Assembly: GCF_011682055.1 (NCBI RefSeq)
Contig: NZ_JAAQOM010000003.1
Coordinates: 62,001 to 126,000, forward strand
Direction: 5' to 3'
DNA length: 64,000 nucleotides
DNA from: Telluria antibiotica
Lineage (GTDB): Bacteria > Pseudomonadota > Gammaproteobacteria > Burkholderiales > Burkholderiaceae_D
Shown here: in pieces, positions 1 through 8,548 of the stretch
Numbering within the stretch: the stretch's first letter is position 1
Layout: every line of letters starts with the position of its first letter
Translations under genes and position numbers: made by a program
The notes under the pieces: model-generated
Seen by the model: the letters and a program-made list of their open reading frames with translations, nothing else
Database searches by the model: none
Told to the model about the DNA's origin: nothing

Positions 1-36
1 CCACGACACGATCAACATGAAACGAACAGGCCCAGC

Positions 37-468
37 ATGCGAACCATCGAACAAATCCTCCGCGCCGCCCGCACCGTGGCCGTCGTCGGGCTCTCCAACA
101 AGCCCGAACGCGCCAGCCTGGAAGTCGCGACCTACCTGCAGCAGCAGGGCTACCGCATCATCCCCGTCAACCCGGCGTATGCCGGCCAGGAGATCCTTGG
201 CGAGACCGTGTACGCCACGTTGCAGGAAGCGGCCAACGCGCTCGCGCCGGGCGGAACGCGCATCGACATCGTCGACTGTTTCCGTAAAGCCGAGGAGATG
301 CAACCCATCGCGAAAGACGCCATCGACGTGCGTGCCGGCTGCCTGTGGATGCAGCTCGGCATCGAGAACCAGGTCGCCGCCGACCTGGCCCGCGCGGCCG
401 GCCTCGACGTGGTGATGAACCACTGCATGCTGATCGAACATCGCAAGCTGGACGCGCGCGCCGCATGA
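37..468 (+). CDS. CoA-binding domain protein (YccU-like)
   Basis: A 143-residue single-domain protein of the small CoA-binding (Rossmann-like) family, usual length for the group. The nucleotide-binding strand and loop are visible near the N-terminus (VAVVGLSNKPERAS, residues 14-27), and the C-terminal half has the family CLWMQLG segment. Members bind CoA in crystal structures, but their cellular job is not established. The stop codon overlaps the ATG of the next gene as ATGA, so the two are probably translationally coupled. A different-frame ATG upstream at position 17 was not chosen because that frame lacks family features. The window begins only 36 bases upstream, so the promoter may lie outside. 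Confidence 0.88.
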   Translation: MRTIEQILRAARTVAVVGLSNKPERASLEVATYLQQQGYRIIPVNPAYAGQEILGETVYATLQEAANALAPGGTRIDIVDCFRKAEEMQPIAKDAIDVRAGCLWMQLGIENQVAADLARAAGLDVVMNHCMLIEHRKLDARAA

Positions 469-1307
469 GTACGTCGATGCTGGAACGCTTCCGCGCGCCA
501 AAGAAACTCGAGTTGCGCGACAAGGACGCCGGCGCTACCCCGCTGCGCGACGACAAGAAGGGCAAGCTCAAGAATGGCGAGATCAAGGAACGAGAGCGAG
601 CGCTTACTGTCGAGCTGACCGACGAGATTGCGAAGCTCCAGGAAAAGCTGTACGCGGCGCGCGATCAAAAACTGCTGCTGATCCTGCAGGGCATGGACAC
701 GTCCGGCAAGGACGGCACCGTGCGCTCGCTGTTCGCGCAGATCAATCCGATGGGCTTGCACGCCACCGGCTTCGTCGCCCCGACGGACAAGGAAAAGGCC
801 CACGATTTCCTCTGGCGCGTGCACGCGCGCGTGCCTGGCAAGGGCGAGATCGGGATCTTCAACCGCAGCCATTACGAGGACGTCCTGGTGCCGCGCGTGG
901 CGGGCACGCTCGACGACGACGCGTGCCAGCGCCGCTACGCCCAGATCCGCGACTTCGAGCGCATGCTGGCCGAGACGGGGACGACGATCGTGAAGGTGTT
1001 CCTGCACATCTCAAAGGATGAGCAGCGCGAACGCCTGCAGGCGCGCCTGGACGACCCGGAAAAGCACTGGAAGTTCGACCCGGCCGACCTGGGCGCGCGC
1101 GACAAATGGGACGTCTACCAGCGCACCTATGCCGACATGATCGACGCGACCGACTGTGACCTGGCACCGTGGTACATCGTGCCCGCCGACTCGAAGACGC
1201 ACCGCAACCTGATCATCGCGCACTTGCTGCTGGAGACCATGCAGGGCATGAAGCTCGAATGGCCGCCATTGAAAGCGGACCTGTCCAACGTGAAGATCGA
1301 CGGCTGA
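465..1307 (+). CDS. ppk2: polyphosphate kinase 2 family protein
   Basis: A 280-residue PPK2-family phosphotransferase, which moves phosphate between polyphosphate and nucleotides in the cytosol. The Walker A-like loop GMDTSGKDG lies at about residues 76-84, followed by the conserved FNRSHYEDVL segment that carries acidic metal-binding residues, and a basic lid region after it. The ATG at 465 was chosen because it overlaps the previous stop (ATGA) and gives a normal family length; an in-frame start 40 codons upstream would add an unrelated Arg-rich leader. Class (AMP-, ADP- or NDP-directed) cannot be fixed by eye. Confidence 0.9.
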   Translation: MSTSMLERFRAPKKLELRDKDAGATPLRDDKKGKLKNGEIKERERALTVELTDEIAKLQEKLYAARDQKLLLILQGMDTSGKDGTVRSLFAQINPMGLHATGFVAPTDKEKAHDFLWRVHARVPGKGEIGIFNRSHYEDVLVPRVAGTLDDDACQRRYAQIRDFERMLAETGTTIVKVFLHISKDEQRERLQARLDDPEKHWKFDPADLGARDKWDVYQRTYADMIDATDCDLAPWYIVPADSKTHRNLIIAHLLLETMQGMKLEWPPLKADLSNVKIDG

Positions 1308-1371
1308 GCGATGTGGTCGCGTGGATTGGCATAGAATGCATATTCGCCAACCCGTGCACCATTCTTCGACC

Positions 1372-1965
1372 ATGACCAAGACCATCGCTTTGCTGCTTTC
1401 CCTCGGCGCCGCCGCGACGTTCTCCGCGCCGGCCACGGTGCTGGCGCAGACGCCGGCCGCCGCCCAGCCGTCCGCCCGTCCGGCCAGCTGCCCCGCCGTG
1501 CTGAAGCACACGTTCAACCGCCTGCAGGACGAAGCCCCGCAGGACCTGTGCCAGTACGCCGGCAAGGTGGTGCTCGTGGTGAACACGGCCAGCTATTGCG
1601 GCTTCACGAAGCAGTACGAAGGCCTGGAAAAGCTGTACGCGACATACGCGCCGCGCGGCCTCGTCGTGCTGGGCTTCCCGTCGAACGATTTTAAACAGGA
1701 AGATGCGGACGCAAAGAAAATCGCGGACCTCTGCTACAACACGTATGGCGTGAAATTCCCCATGTTCGTCAGTACCGTCGTGAGCGGCGACAAAGCCAAC
1801 CCGCTGTATTCCGAGCTGATCAAGGCCACCGGCAACCAGCCCAAGTGGAATTTCAATAAATACCTGATCGATCGGAACGGCAAAGTCATCGACTACTTCC
1901 CCAGCAAGGTGACGCCGGAAGACCCGACCCTCGTCGGCAAGATCGAACACGCGCTGGGCGGCTGA
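1372..1965 (+). CDS. secreted glutathione peroxidase family protein
   Basis: A 197-residue thiol peroxidase of the glutathione peroxidase family with an N-terminal signal peptide (hydrophobic stretch then AQ near residues 25-26), so probably periplasmic. The catalytic position is Cys76 in TASYCGFT, i.e. cysteine rather than selenocysteine. The partner motif FPSNDF (about 102-107) and the Trp/Asn pair at 159-160 are present. Family members reduce peroxides using thioredoxin or glutathione. I chose ATG 1372 because it starts a clean signal peptide; an upstream in-frame GTG at 1321 gives a leader unlike a signal. Convergent with pabBC, with only four bases between the stops. Confidence 0.88.
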   Translation: MTKTIALLLSLGAAATFSAPATVLAQTPAAAQPSARPASCPAVLKHTFNRLQDEAPQDLCQYAGKVVLVVNTASYCGFTKQYEGLEKLYATYAPRGLVVLGFPSNDFKQEDADAKKIADLCYNTYGVKFPMFVSTVVSGDKANPLYSELIKATGNQPKWNFNKYLIDRNGKVIDYFPSKVTPEDPTLVGKIEHALGG

Positions 1966-1969
1966 CCGG

Positions 1970-3820
1970 CTACTTGCGCAGCACCGCCCTGAGCACGCCG
2001 CGCAAGGCATTGCACACGACGATCTCCTGCGCGTGCGCGAGGCTCTCGCGCGTCAGGGGACACTCGATCGCGTCCCAGGCCGGATCGTCCAGCAGCACGC
2101 CGCGCATCACGCCCGGCAGCACGCCGGCCGACAGCGGCGGCGTGTACCAGCGCCCGGCGATCTTGACGAACACGTTGCTGCGCCCACCTTCCGTCAGCTC
2201 GCCGCGCTCGTTGAAGAACAGCGTGTCGAACGCGCCCTCGCTTTCCGCCGCGCGCCACGCCGCATCGTAGCGGCTGCGGATGCTCGTTTTATGACGCAGG
2301 AAGACGTCGTGCGCGTGCGTCGGTTCGTCCGACAGCAGCAGCGTCACCGGCTCGTTCAAAGGTGCCAGCGCGCCCGTCTGCACGACGACGTCGCCGTCGG
2401 CACGCAGCGCGAGCCGCACGCGGTACGGGCCGTCGTCCGGCAGCGCGGCGCATGCCTCCTGCGCGGCCGCGCGCGCGAGTGCCGCATCGAACGGATGGCC
2501 GAAATACGCGGCGGACGCGCCCAGGCGGGAAAGGTGGCGCTCCAGGTGGCGGCATCCATCCGCGCGCGTGGCGTGGATCGTCTCGAAGATCTCGAAGTCG
2601 TTCGTCAGGCCCGTGAGGAATTGCGCCTTGAGCCGGCATTCGGCGTACTCCGCGCCGGCGTCGCTGTCGTGCACGATGCCCGCGCCGACACCCAGTTCGC
2701 CATGTCGCACGCCGTTCTGCTCCGGCTGCAAGGTCAACGTGCGGATGGGGACGGATAAACAGAAGTCGCCGAAGCGCGCGCCTTGCAGCGTGCCGAACCC
2801 GCCGCCCGGTGGCGGATCGATCCAGCCGATCGCGCCCGTGTAGATGCCGCGCGCGGCCGGTTCCAGTTCGCGGATGATTTCCATCGTGCGGCGCTTCGGC
2901 GCGCCCGTGATCGAGCCGCACGGGTACAGCGCGGCGAAGATGGCCTGCAGCGACGTCCCCGGCGCGAGCTGGGCCTGCACCGTCGACGTCATCTGCAGCA
3001 CGCTGCTGTAGCGCTTCACTTCGAACAGCGCGGGCACGCCCACGCTGCCCGTGCGCGCGATGCGTCCGAGGTCGTTGCGCAGCAGGTCGACGATCATGAG
3101 GTTTTCCGCGCGGTTCTTCGGATCGGCGGCGAGATGCTGGGCGCGCACGGCGTTCACGAGATCGTCCGCCGCGGCCGGCGCCGTGCCCTTCATCGGCCGC
3201 GCCAGCAGGCGGCCCGCATCGTGGCGCACGAACAGTTCCGGCGACAGCGACAGCACGGCGCGCCCGTCCGGCAAGCCGACCAGCGCGCCGTAGGGCACGG
3301 GCTGGCGTGCGCGCAGGCGCGCGTACAGGGCGCACGCGGGGCCGAAGGCGTCGAAGCGGATGCGGTACGTGTAGTTGACCTGGTAGGTGTCGCCGGCCTC
3401 GATGTAATCGCGGATGCGCCCAATGGCGTGCGCGAACGTGGGCTCGTCGACGTTCGCGCGCACGGCGGCGATGCCGGCCGGGCCGCCGCCTTGTCCTTGC
3501 GCGCGTTGCGCGAGCCACGTGTCGACCTGGGCGGCGTCCAGCATGCCGTAGCGCTCGAACAGCAGCACCTGGGCCAGCGGCGCGTGGAGCTCGCGCGCGG
3601 GCGCGATGCCGACCAGCTGCTCGCCCAGCTCATACGTCAGCACGGGCACGGCGTGCAGGCCGCGCGCGAGGGCATCCTGCAGGCCGTCCAGCAGGCGCGG
3701 CCAGTCGTCGATGCGCTGGCACGACAGCATGCCCGCGTAGCCGTCGTACAGGCGCGAGCGCGCCTGCGCATGGCCTTCGGGGCTCGCGTCGTCGAGCAGG
3801 GCGAATACGGTGGCATCCAT
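1970..3820 (-). CDS. pabBC: fused aminodeoxychorismate synthase component I / aminodeoxychorismate lyase
   Basis: A 616-residue bifunctional enzyme for the para-aminobenzoate branch of folate synthesis. The N-terminal about 400 residues are a chorismate-binding PabB domain: the active-site lysine segment PMKGT holds Lys211 and GSITGAPK is at about 302-309. From about residue 408 the PabC domain begins (FETIHATRA), a fold-type IV PLP enzyme with the likely Schiff-base Lys511 in HKTSIRSRYD and the ELTEGGRSNVF motif at 541-551. The glutamine amidotransferase partner PabA is not in this window. Starts eight bases after slmA on the same strand, so it is the last gene of that operon. Confidence 0.92.
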   Translation of the reverse strand: MDATVFALLDDASPEGHAQARSRLYDGYAGMLSCQRIDDWPRLLDGLQDALARGLHAVPVLTYELGEQLVGIAPARELHAPLAQVLLFERYGMLDAAQVDTWLAQRAQGQGGGPAGIAAVRANVDEPTFAHAIGRIRDYIEAGDTYQVNYTYRIRFDAFGPACALYARLRARQPVPYGALVGLPDGRAVLSLSPELFVRHDAGRLLARPMKGTAPAAADDLVNAVRAQHLAADPKNRAENLMIVDLLRNDLGRIARTGSVGVPALFEVKRYSSVLQMTSTVQAQLAPGTSLQAIFAALYPCGSITGAPKRRTMEIIRELEPAARGIYTGAIGWIDPPPGGGFGTLQGARFGDFCLSVPIRTLTLQPEQNGVRHGELGVGAGIVHDSDAGAEYAECRLKAQFLTGLTNDFEIFETIHATRADGCRHLERHLSRLGASAAYFGHPFDAALARAAAQEACAALPDDGPYRVRLALRADGDVVVQTGALAPLNEPVTLLLSDEPTHAHDVFLRHKTSIRSRYDAAWRAAESEGAFDTLFFNERGELTEGGRSNVFVKIAGRWYTPPLSAGVLPGVMRGVLLDDPAWDAIECPLTRESLAHAQEIVVCNALRGVLRAVLRK

Positions 3821-3828
3821 GGCGGCGG

Positions 3829-4407
3829 TCAGGCGGCGAGCAAAAGGGCCAGCTGCAGCGGGCTGTTCTCGATGGGGTGTTGTTTGAAGCCGCTCTTGGC
3901 GTAGCGGTGCCAGCGTCCCGTCACGTACGAGACGAGCAGCGCGGCGCGCGCGGCCACGTCTTCCTCGCGGCCGTGGCCCTGCGTGGCGGCCACGCGCAAC
4001 GCCTGCTTGAACGCCAGCTCGACCTTGTCGTAGAACTGGTTCATGCGCAGCTGCAGGCGCTCGTCCTCGCCGACGAGGGCGTCGCCGATCAGCACGCGCG
4101 TCATGCCGGGGTTGTTGGCGGCGAACGACAGCAGGATCTGCAGCATCGCGTGCGCCTGCGCGACGCCGTTGTCCTCGCGTTCCGCGACCTGGTTGAACAG
4201 GGTGAACACGGTGGCCTCGATGAATTCGATCAGGCCTTCGAACATCTGCGCCTTGCTGGCGAAATGGCGATACAGCGCCGCCTCCGACACCGACAGCCTG
4301 GCGGCCAGCGCCGCCGTCGTGATCTTCTCGCCCTTCGGATGTTCGAGCATGGCCGCGAGAGCCTGGAGGATCTGCTGCTTGCGTTGGCCCGGCTTCGTGC
4401 TTGCCAT
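3829..4407 (-). CDS. slmA: nucleoid occlusion factor SlmA (TetR family)
   Basis: A 192-residue TetR-fold protein closely matching SlmA, the DNA-bound inhibitor that stops FtsZ rings from forming over the nucleoid. The N-terminal helix-turn-helix reads LSVSEAALYRHFASKAQMF (about residues 38-56), followed by the LIEFIE segment shared with E. coli SlmA as I remember it. The C-terminal domain is a normal TetR ligand/dimer region of usual length. It sits between the 5'-nucleotidase (four-base gap) and pabBC (eight-base gap), so all three are probably one transcript. A generic TetR regulator is the alternative, but the helix sequence favours SlmA. Confidence 0.85.
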   Translation of the reverse strand: MASTKPGQRKQQILQALAAMLEHPKGEKITTAALAARLSVSEAALYRHFASKAQMFEGLIEFIEATVFTLFNQVAEREDNGVAQAHAMLQILLSFAANNPGMTRVLIGDALVGEDERLQLRMNQFYDKVELAFKQALRVAATQGHGREEDVAARAALLVSYVTGRWHRYAKSGFKQHPIENSPLQLALLLAA

Positions 4408-4411
4408 GTTG

Positions 4412-5158
4412 TTAGAACGTCTCCGTGTTGGGGTCAGGCGCCAGCCGGTGCAGGTGCGCGGGCAGCCGAAGAACCGATTTTACTTTGACATCGACGTATG
4501 CGGGGCGTTTGACCATTTTCGGCAACGGGGCTTTGCCGATCGGATCGCTGTAGCGCAGGTATTGCGTGACCCACGCCGTGCGCACGCCCAGCTGCTTGGC
4601 GCGCTTCAGGTTCACGAGCGTGTCCTCGACGAGGATGCAGCGCCGCGCCGACAAGCCGTGCCGGCGCAGCAGGCGGCGCAGCATCAGCGTCGACGGCTTC
4701 GGGCGCAGCTGGCCGTGCACGCGCATGTCCTCGATCGACACGTGGTGCGCGAACTGGCGCTGCAGCCCGATGTGGCGCACGACGCCCGTCGAATACGCGG
4801 TCGGCGCGTTCGTCAGCAGGATCTTGCGGCCGGGGAGGCGGCGCAGCAGCCGTTCCAGGCCCCGTTCGTAGCGCACCAGTTCGTGCAGGGCGCCGATGTC
4901 GTGCGTCTCGCGCAGGAAGTCGGCCGCGTCGACGCGGTGGTGGCGGATCATGCCGAGCAACGTGGCGCCGTAGCGCTTCCAGTAGCCGACGCGGGCCGCG
5001 TCGACGGCTTCGCGGCTTGCGGGCGTGATGCCGTCGCCCAGCACGCGCGCGATGTACGCGTTCATGTTGGCGCTGATCGCCGGGAAGATCGCGTGCGAGG
5101 CGTCGTGCAGCGTGTTGTCGAGGTCGAACAGCCAGACGGGGGAAGGAGACTTGGACAC
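4412..5158 (-). CDS. pyrimidine 5'-nucleotidase (HAD superfamily)
   Basis: A 248-residue haloacid-dehalogenase-like phosphatase. The catalytic loop FDLDNT is at residues 11-16, with both aspartates present; LLTNAPTAYS and CILVEDTLVNL supply the later HAD motifs with the conserved Thr and acidic residues. Related proteins dephosphorylate pyrimidine nucleoside monophosphates, and this subfamily is commonly found beside argB and slmA in betaproteobacteria. It is the first gene of a three-gene leftward operon (nucleotidase, slmA, pabBC). Substrate is inferred from family, not visible in the sequence. Confidence 0.85.
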   Translation of the reverse strand: MSKSPSPVWLFDLDNTLHDASHAIFPAISANMNAYIARVLGDGITPASREAVDAARVGYWKRYGATLLGMIRHHRVDAADFLRETHDIGALHELVRYERGLERLLRRLPGRKILLTNAPTAYSTGVVRHIGLQRQFAHHVSIEDMRVHGQLRPKPSTLMLRRLLRRHGLSARRCILVEDTLVNLKRAKQLGVRTAWVTQYLRYSDPIGKAPLPKMVKRPAYVDVKVKSVLRLPAHLHRLAPDPNTETF

Positions 5159-5210
5159 GGGATGGACGAAAAATCGATGTACCCGCGATTATATCGGGAG
5201 CGGAAAAACA

Positions 5211-5238
5211 AAAAGGGTCCGGCGAACCGGACCCTTTT
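5211..5238 (-). terminator. Rho-independent terminator after tRNA-Asp
   Basis: A perfect 12-bp stem (AAAAGGGTCCGG paired with CCGGACCCTTTT) closes a four-base CGAA loop. Read on the minus strand it is followed by a T-rich stretch (TTTTTGTTTTT) and lies ten bases beyond the tRNA-Asp 3' end, so it should end the tRNA transcript before the nucleotidase gene. Confidence 0.8.
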
Positions 5239-5248
5239 CGATGAATTC

Positions 5249-5325
5249 TGGCGGAGCGGACGGGGCTCGAACCCGCGACCCCCGGCGTGACAGGCCGGTA
5301 TTCTAACCAACTGAACTACCGCTCC
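5249..5325 (-). tRNA. tRNA-Asp (GTC)
   Basis: Read on the minus strand this is a complete 77-nt cloverleaf with encoded CCA. It starts GGAGCGG and ends CCGCTCCGCCA, so the acceptor arms pair fully; the D arm is GTTCAGTTGGTTAGAAT and the T loop GGTTCGAGCCC. The anticodon loop CTGTCAC gives GTC (complement of bases 5289-5291), decoding aspartate codons. Confidence 0.97.
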
Positions 5326-5482
5326 AGCTTTCCTTGCTGCCCGCGTTCGAGGCGCTTGTCATCGCGCGGCGGGTTTCTCGTTCCGGCTGCAGCGGGCAAA
5401 CGCGCAGCGTGGACAAGCGTCTTGTCTATCCGTTACGTCAGGCATCGGGGATACCACAACAGGCGGGAATGGGGACAAATCC

Positions 5483-5557
<75 letters not shown>

Positions 5558-5595
5558 AAACAACGATTGTGGCGCCATGCAGACGCCACGAATCT

Positions 5596-6525
5596 TCAAT
5601 GCGAGCGGATCATAGTGCCAAAAGCCTGTTCGGTCAAGACTTCCAGCAACAACGAGTGCTCGATGCGGCCATCGATGATGTGCACGGTGTTCACGCCCGA
5701 CTTGGCGGCGTCCAGCGCCGACGAGATCTTCGGCAGCATGCCGCCGGAAATCGTGCCGTCCGCGAACATCTCGTCGATCTCGCGCGCTGACAGGTCCGTC
5801 ACGAGGTTGCCGTTCTTGTCCTGCACGCCCGCGATATTGGTCATCATGATCAGCTTTTCGGCTTTCAGGATTTCCGCGATCTTGCCGGCGACGACGTCGG
5901 CATTGATGTTGTACGCCTGGCCGTCCTGGCCGAAGCCGATCGGCGAGATGATCGGGATGAACGCGTCATCCTGCAGCGCTTTCACGACGGCGGGATTGAT
6001 CGCCTCGATTTCGCCCACGAAGCCGATGTCGAGGAATTCGCCCGGCTTGTCGCGGTCCGGCATCGCCATCTTGCGTGCGCGGATCAGGCCGCCGTCCTTG
6101 CCGGTGAGGCCCACGGCCTGGCCGCCGTAGTGGTTGATCAGCATGACGATGTCCTGCTGGACTTCGCCGCCCAGCACCCACTCCACCACTTCCATGGTTT
6201 CTTCGTCGGTGATGCGCATGCCCTGCACGAACGTGCCCTGCTTGCCGATCTTCTTGAGGGCGTTGTCGATCTGCGGGCCGCCGCCGTGCACCACGACCGG
6301 GTTCATGCCGACCAGCTTCAGCAGGATGACGTCGCGCGCGAAGCCGTGCTTCAGGCGTTCGTCGGTCATCGCATTGCCGCCGTATTTGATGACGATGGTC
6401 TTGCCGTGGAAATTGCGGATGTAGGGGAGTGCTTCGGCCAGGATCTGCGCCTTGATCTGCGGCGAGACCGCAGTCAGGTCGTTATTCTGGTCGTCGCCCG
6501 TCAGCGTGGTCAGCGTAGCGTTCAT
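5596..6525 (-). CDS. argB: acetylglutamate kinase
   Basis: A 309-residue ArgB, the second enzyme of arginine biosynthesis, phosphorylating N-acetylglutamate with ATP in the cytosol. The phosphate-binding Lys47 lies in VIKYGGNAM and the substrate loop GGGPQ is at about 81-85; the [10 protein letters not shown] segment and a C-terminal allosteric-looking region are intact. The ATG at 6525 was chosen; an in-frame extension of 13 residues begins at 6564 but has no family support. A recognisable but weak ribosome site precedes it. tRNA-Thr follows closely on the same strand. Confidence 0.95.
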   Translation of the reverse strand: MNATLTTLTGDDQNNDLTAVSPQIKAQILAEALPYIRNFHGKTIVIKYGGNAMTDERLKHGFARDVILLKLVGMNPVVVHGGGPQIDNALKKIGKQGTFVQGMRITDEETMEVVEWVLGGEVQQDIVMLINHYGGQAVGLTGKDGGLIRARKMAMPDRDKPGEFLDIGFVGEIEAINPAVVKALQDDAFIPIISPIGFGQDGQAYNINADVVAGKIAEILKAEKLIMMTNIAGVQDKNGNLVTDLSAREIDEMFADGTISGGMLPKISSALDAAKSGVNTVHIIDGRIEHSLLLEVLTEQAFGTMIRSH

Positions 6526-6690
6526 TAGGGGTCCGGAAAAGAATTTGCGAGATTTTACAGGCAATAGCCCGCTGCAGTGGGCATTATAAAAGCTCCATGT
6601 TGTATTTTCTGGCGCTCGCCGTTAAGGTGGATTACATATGGATACACGACAGTCATCTTTCCGCGCCGAACCGAACGCCGGAGTAGCCGC

Positions 6691-6894
6691 ATGAGCACGT
6701 GCGCACGCTGTGGCGCGGCGTTCGGCTGCGCGATGGTCGACGGCAACGACGGCGCACCGTGCTGGTGCACGCGGCTGCCGCCCGTGGTCGCGTTGCCGCA
6801 GGCAGGCGAGGCGGCGCGGTGCTGGTGTCCAGCCTGCCTGGAACAGCATATCGCGCAACGCGCCGCCGAGGCGCCGCCCAGGCCGGACGCGTGA
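6691..6894 (+). CDS. small cysteine-rich CWC-type protein
   Basis: A 67-residue protein with seven cysteines, arranged as CARC near the N-terminus, then CWC and CWCPAC, matching the cysteine-rich CWC family of small proteobacterial proteins of unknown function. The spacing suggests a metal-binding knuckle, but no ligand is known. The ATG at 6691 was preferred to an in-frame upstream ATG (6577) because the added segment is not cysteine-rich and lies in the argB leader. The stop is only four bases from the stop of the convergent esterase gene. Confidence 0.7.
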   Translation: MSTCARCGAAFGCAMVDGNDGAPCWCTRLPPVVALPQAGEAARCWCPACLEQHIAQRAAEAPPRPDA

Positions 6895-6898
6895 ACGC

Positions 6899-8017
6899 TC
6901 AACGCGCGGTGCGGAAAAAGCGCATCATTTCGCGGCTCGCATTCGGACCCTTGCCATCCGTATAGGTGCCGCGCGTATCGCCGCCGGACCACGCGTGACC
7001 GGAACCGTGGATCACCCAGTGTTCCGCATGGATGCTCCCGTCGGGACGGCGGTGCACCGTGCGCGTGTAGGCGTGCCCGTCCTGCACGGCGCCCGGTTCG
7101 ACGACGACGTCTTCCGACGGATGGCGCCGGCGCCGTTTGATCAACTCGTCGCCATTGGCCGGGTGCACGGTCGTGTCGCGGTCGCCGTGGAACACGATGA
7201 TCGGCAGCGACTTGCCCGGTTTGTGGTGACTGCGGAACTCGCCCTTCATCGCTGCCATGGCGGAAGACAGATCGTTGGCGGCCGCGAACGGCAGCCCCGA
7301 GTGGACGCCGACGGCCGCGTAGAGGTCCGGGTACAGCGTGCCGAGGATCGCGGCCATCGCGCCGCCGGCGGACAGGCCCGCGACGAAGACGTGTTTCGGA
7401 TCGATCACGTATCTCGCCATGATGTCCTGCGTGAGCCCGGCGAGGATGGCGGGCTCGCCCTGGCCGCGCTGCTGGTCGGCCGCGCTGAACCAGTTCCAGC
7501 AGCGGGTCGCATTGGCCTGCTGCGACTGGGCCGGATAGGCGACGAGGCAGCCGTGTTCCTCGGCCAGCGCGTTCATGCCGGTGCCGAGCGCGAAGTCGTC
7601 GGGGTTTTGCGTGCAGCCGTGCAGCATCACGAGCAGTGGCGCGGGCTGGCCGGCATACGTGCTCGGGATATACAGTTTGTAGTCGCGGGTGCCAGCGTCG
7701 TTCGTGTAGCTGGCGTCGATGAAATGACCGGGCAGGCCGATCGCGGCCGCGCCCGTCGACAGCGGCGGGACGTTGAACGGGTTGGCGCTCTGGCCCAGCC
7801 GGGACAGGTCGGCCAGCATGTCGGAAAAGGCGTCGTAGGTCGGGTTGTTCGAGGCGGGCGGCGTGGCGGTGTCCATGCTTTTGACGGCCGCGGTCTGGAC
7901 GGCGGTGGCATTTTTTACGGATTCCCGGATGACGGTCCGGGCAACGGCGGGACCGCGGCGCATCAGGGATCGGGTCGCGGCGCGCATTTGCGCCAGGAAC
8001 TTGTGATTCAGGGTCAT
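6899..8017 (-). CDS. PHB depolymerase family esterase
   Basis: A 372-residue alpha/beta hydrolase of the esterase-PHB family, which hydrolyses polyhydroxyalkanoates or other esters. The oxyanion segment MLHGCTQNP is at about 131-139, the nucleophile Ser216 sits in GLSAGG, an acidic residue in HGDRDTT (278-284), and the catalytic His341 in IHGSGHAWSGG. The N-terminal 60 residues are basic and low in complexity without a clear signal peptide, so intracellular action or unusual export are both possible. The ATG at 8017 has a strong AAGGAG site seven bases upstream; a longer in-frame start would add 66 residues. phaA-phaB lie far away at 48.7-50.8 kb. Confidence 0.87.
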   Translation of the reverse strand: MTLNHKFLAQMRAATRSLMRRGPAVARTVIRESVKNATAVQTAAVKSMDTATPPASNNPTYDAFSDMLADLSRLGQSANPFNVPPLSTGAAAIGLPGHFIDASYTNDAGTRDYKLYIPSTYAGQPAPLLVMLHGCTQNPDDFALGTGMNALAEEHGCLVAYPAQSQQANATRCWNWFSAADQQRGQGEPAILAGLTQDIMARYVIDPKHVFVAGLSAGGAMAAILGTLYPDLYAAVGVHSGLPFAAANDLSSAMAAMKGEFRSHHKPGKSLPIIVFHGDRDTTVHPANGDELIKRRRRHPSEDVVVEPGAVQDGHAYTRTVHRRPDGSIHAEHWVIHGSGHAWSGGDTRGTYTDGKGPNASREMMRFFRTAR

Positions 8018-8213
8018 CGGCACTCCTTGGGGGTGTGTCGGCAATGCGCCGGCGCGTGGCTGAGGCATCGAGCGAGGGTTCAGTCTTGATGGCGAAGCTT
8101 GCGCCAACCTTACAGATGGGGTAAGGGCAACGTGTGCAACGGACGAGTCCCAGTCTACCTGCGTGGCCTCGTCGGTCAAGCGCGATTCGTCCGGATGCGT
8201 TAATCTGCGCGCC

Positions 8214-8342
8214 ATGTGTCCTACATTCCAACCCGGCCTGCGCTTCGAGTGGCGCTACACGATACCCGAGCGCGTCTGCGTCGGCGCGCACGAATGTTGC
8301 GTGATCGATACGAAACATTTCAACGGCAAGGCGGCCGCATGA
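8214..8342 (+). CDS. possible 42-residue ORF coupled to the DUF1289 gene
   Basis: An ATG at 8214 opens a 42-codon frame whose TGA overlaps the next gene's ATG (ATGA at 8339-8342), the same coupling style as other genes here. The product begins MCPTFQPGLRFEWRYTIPER and has four cysteines. The first 20 residues look faintly like the start of small hot-dog thioesterases, so it could be a remnant of one. I do not recognise it firmly. It lies in the 321-base gap between two divergent genes; the remaining part, 8018-8213, should hold the promoters, but I see no clear site. Confidence 0.3.
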   Translation: MCPTFQPGLRFEWRYTIPERVCVGAHECCVIDTKHFNGKAAA

Positions 8343-8548
8343 ACGGGCCGCGTCTTCTTCCTGAACAGCAGACGCCCGTGCCGTCGCCGTGCATCAATGT
8401 GTGCAGGATGTCGCCCGTGACCGGCCTGTGCGAAGGTTGCCTGCGCACCATCGACGAGATCGTGGCCTGGAGCCGCGCCGACGACGACTTCAAGCGCGCG
8501 GTGTGGACGGAAATCCGCCGCCGCGAAGAACAGATCCCGTTCGACTGA
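8339..8548 (+). CDS. DUF1289 domain protein
   Basis: A 69-residue protein with the DUF1289 pattern: PSPCINVCRMSPVTGLCEGC followed by a TIDEIVAWS helix. Four cysteines in CINVC and CEGC spacing suggest metal or iron-sulfur binding, but the function is unknown. The stop overlaps the next gene's ATG (TGATG at 8546-8550). The ATG at 8339 gives the normal small size; an in-frame GTG at 8216 would add 41 Arg-rich residues. Confidence 0.82.
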   Translation: MNGPRLLPEQQTPVPSPCINVCRMSPVTGLCEGCLRTIDEIVAWSRADDDFKRAVWTEIRRREEQIPFD

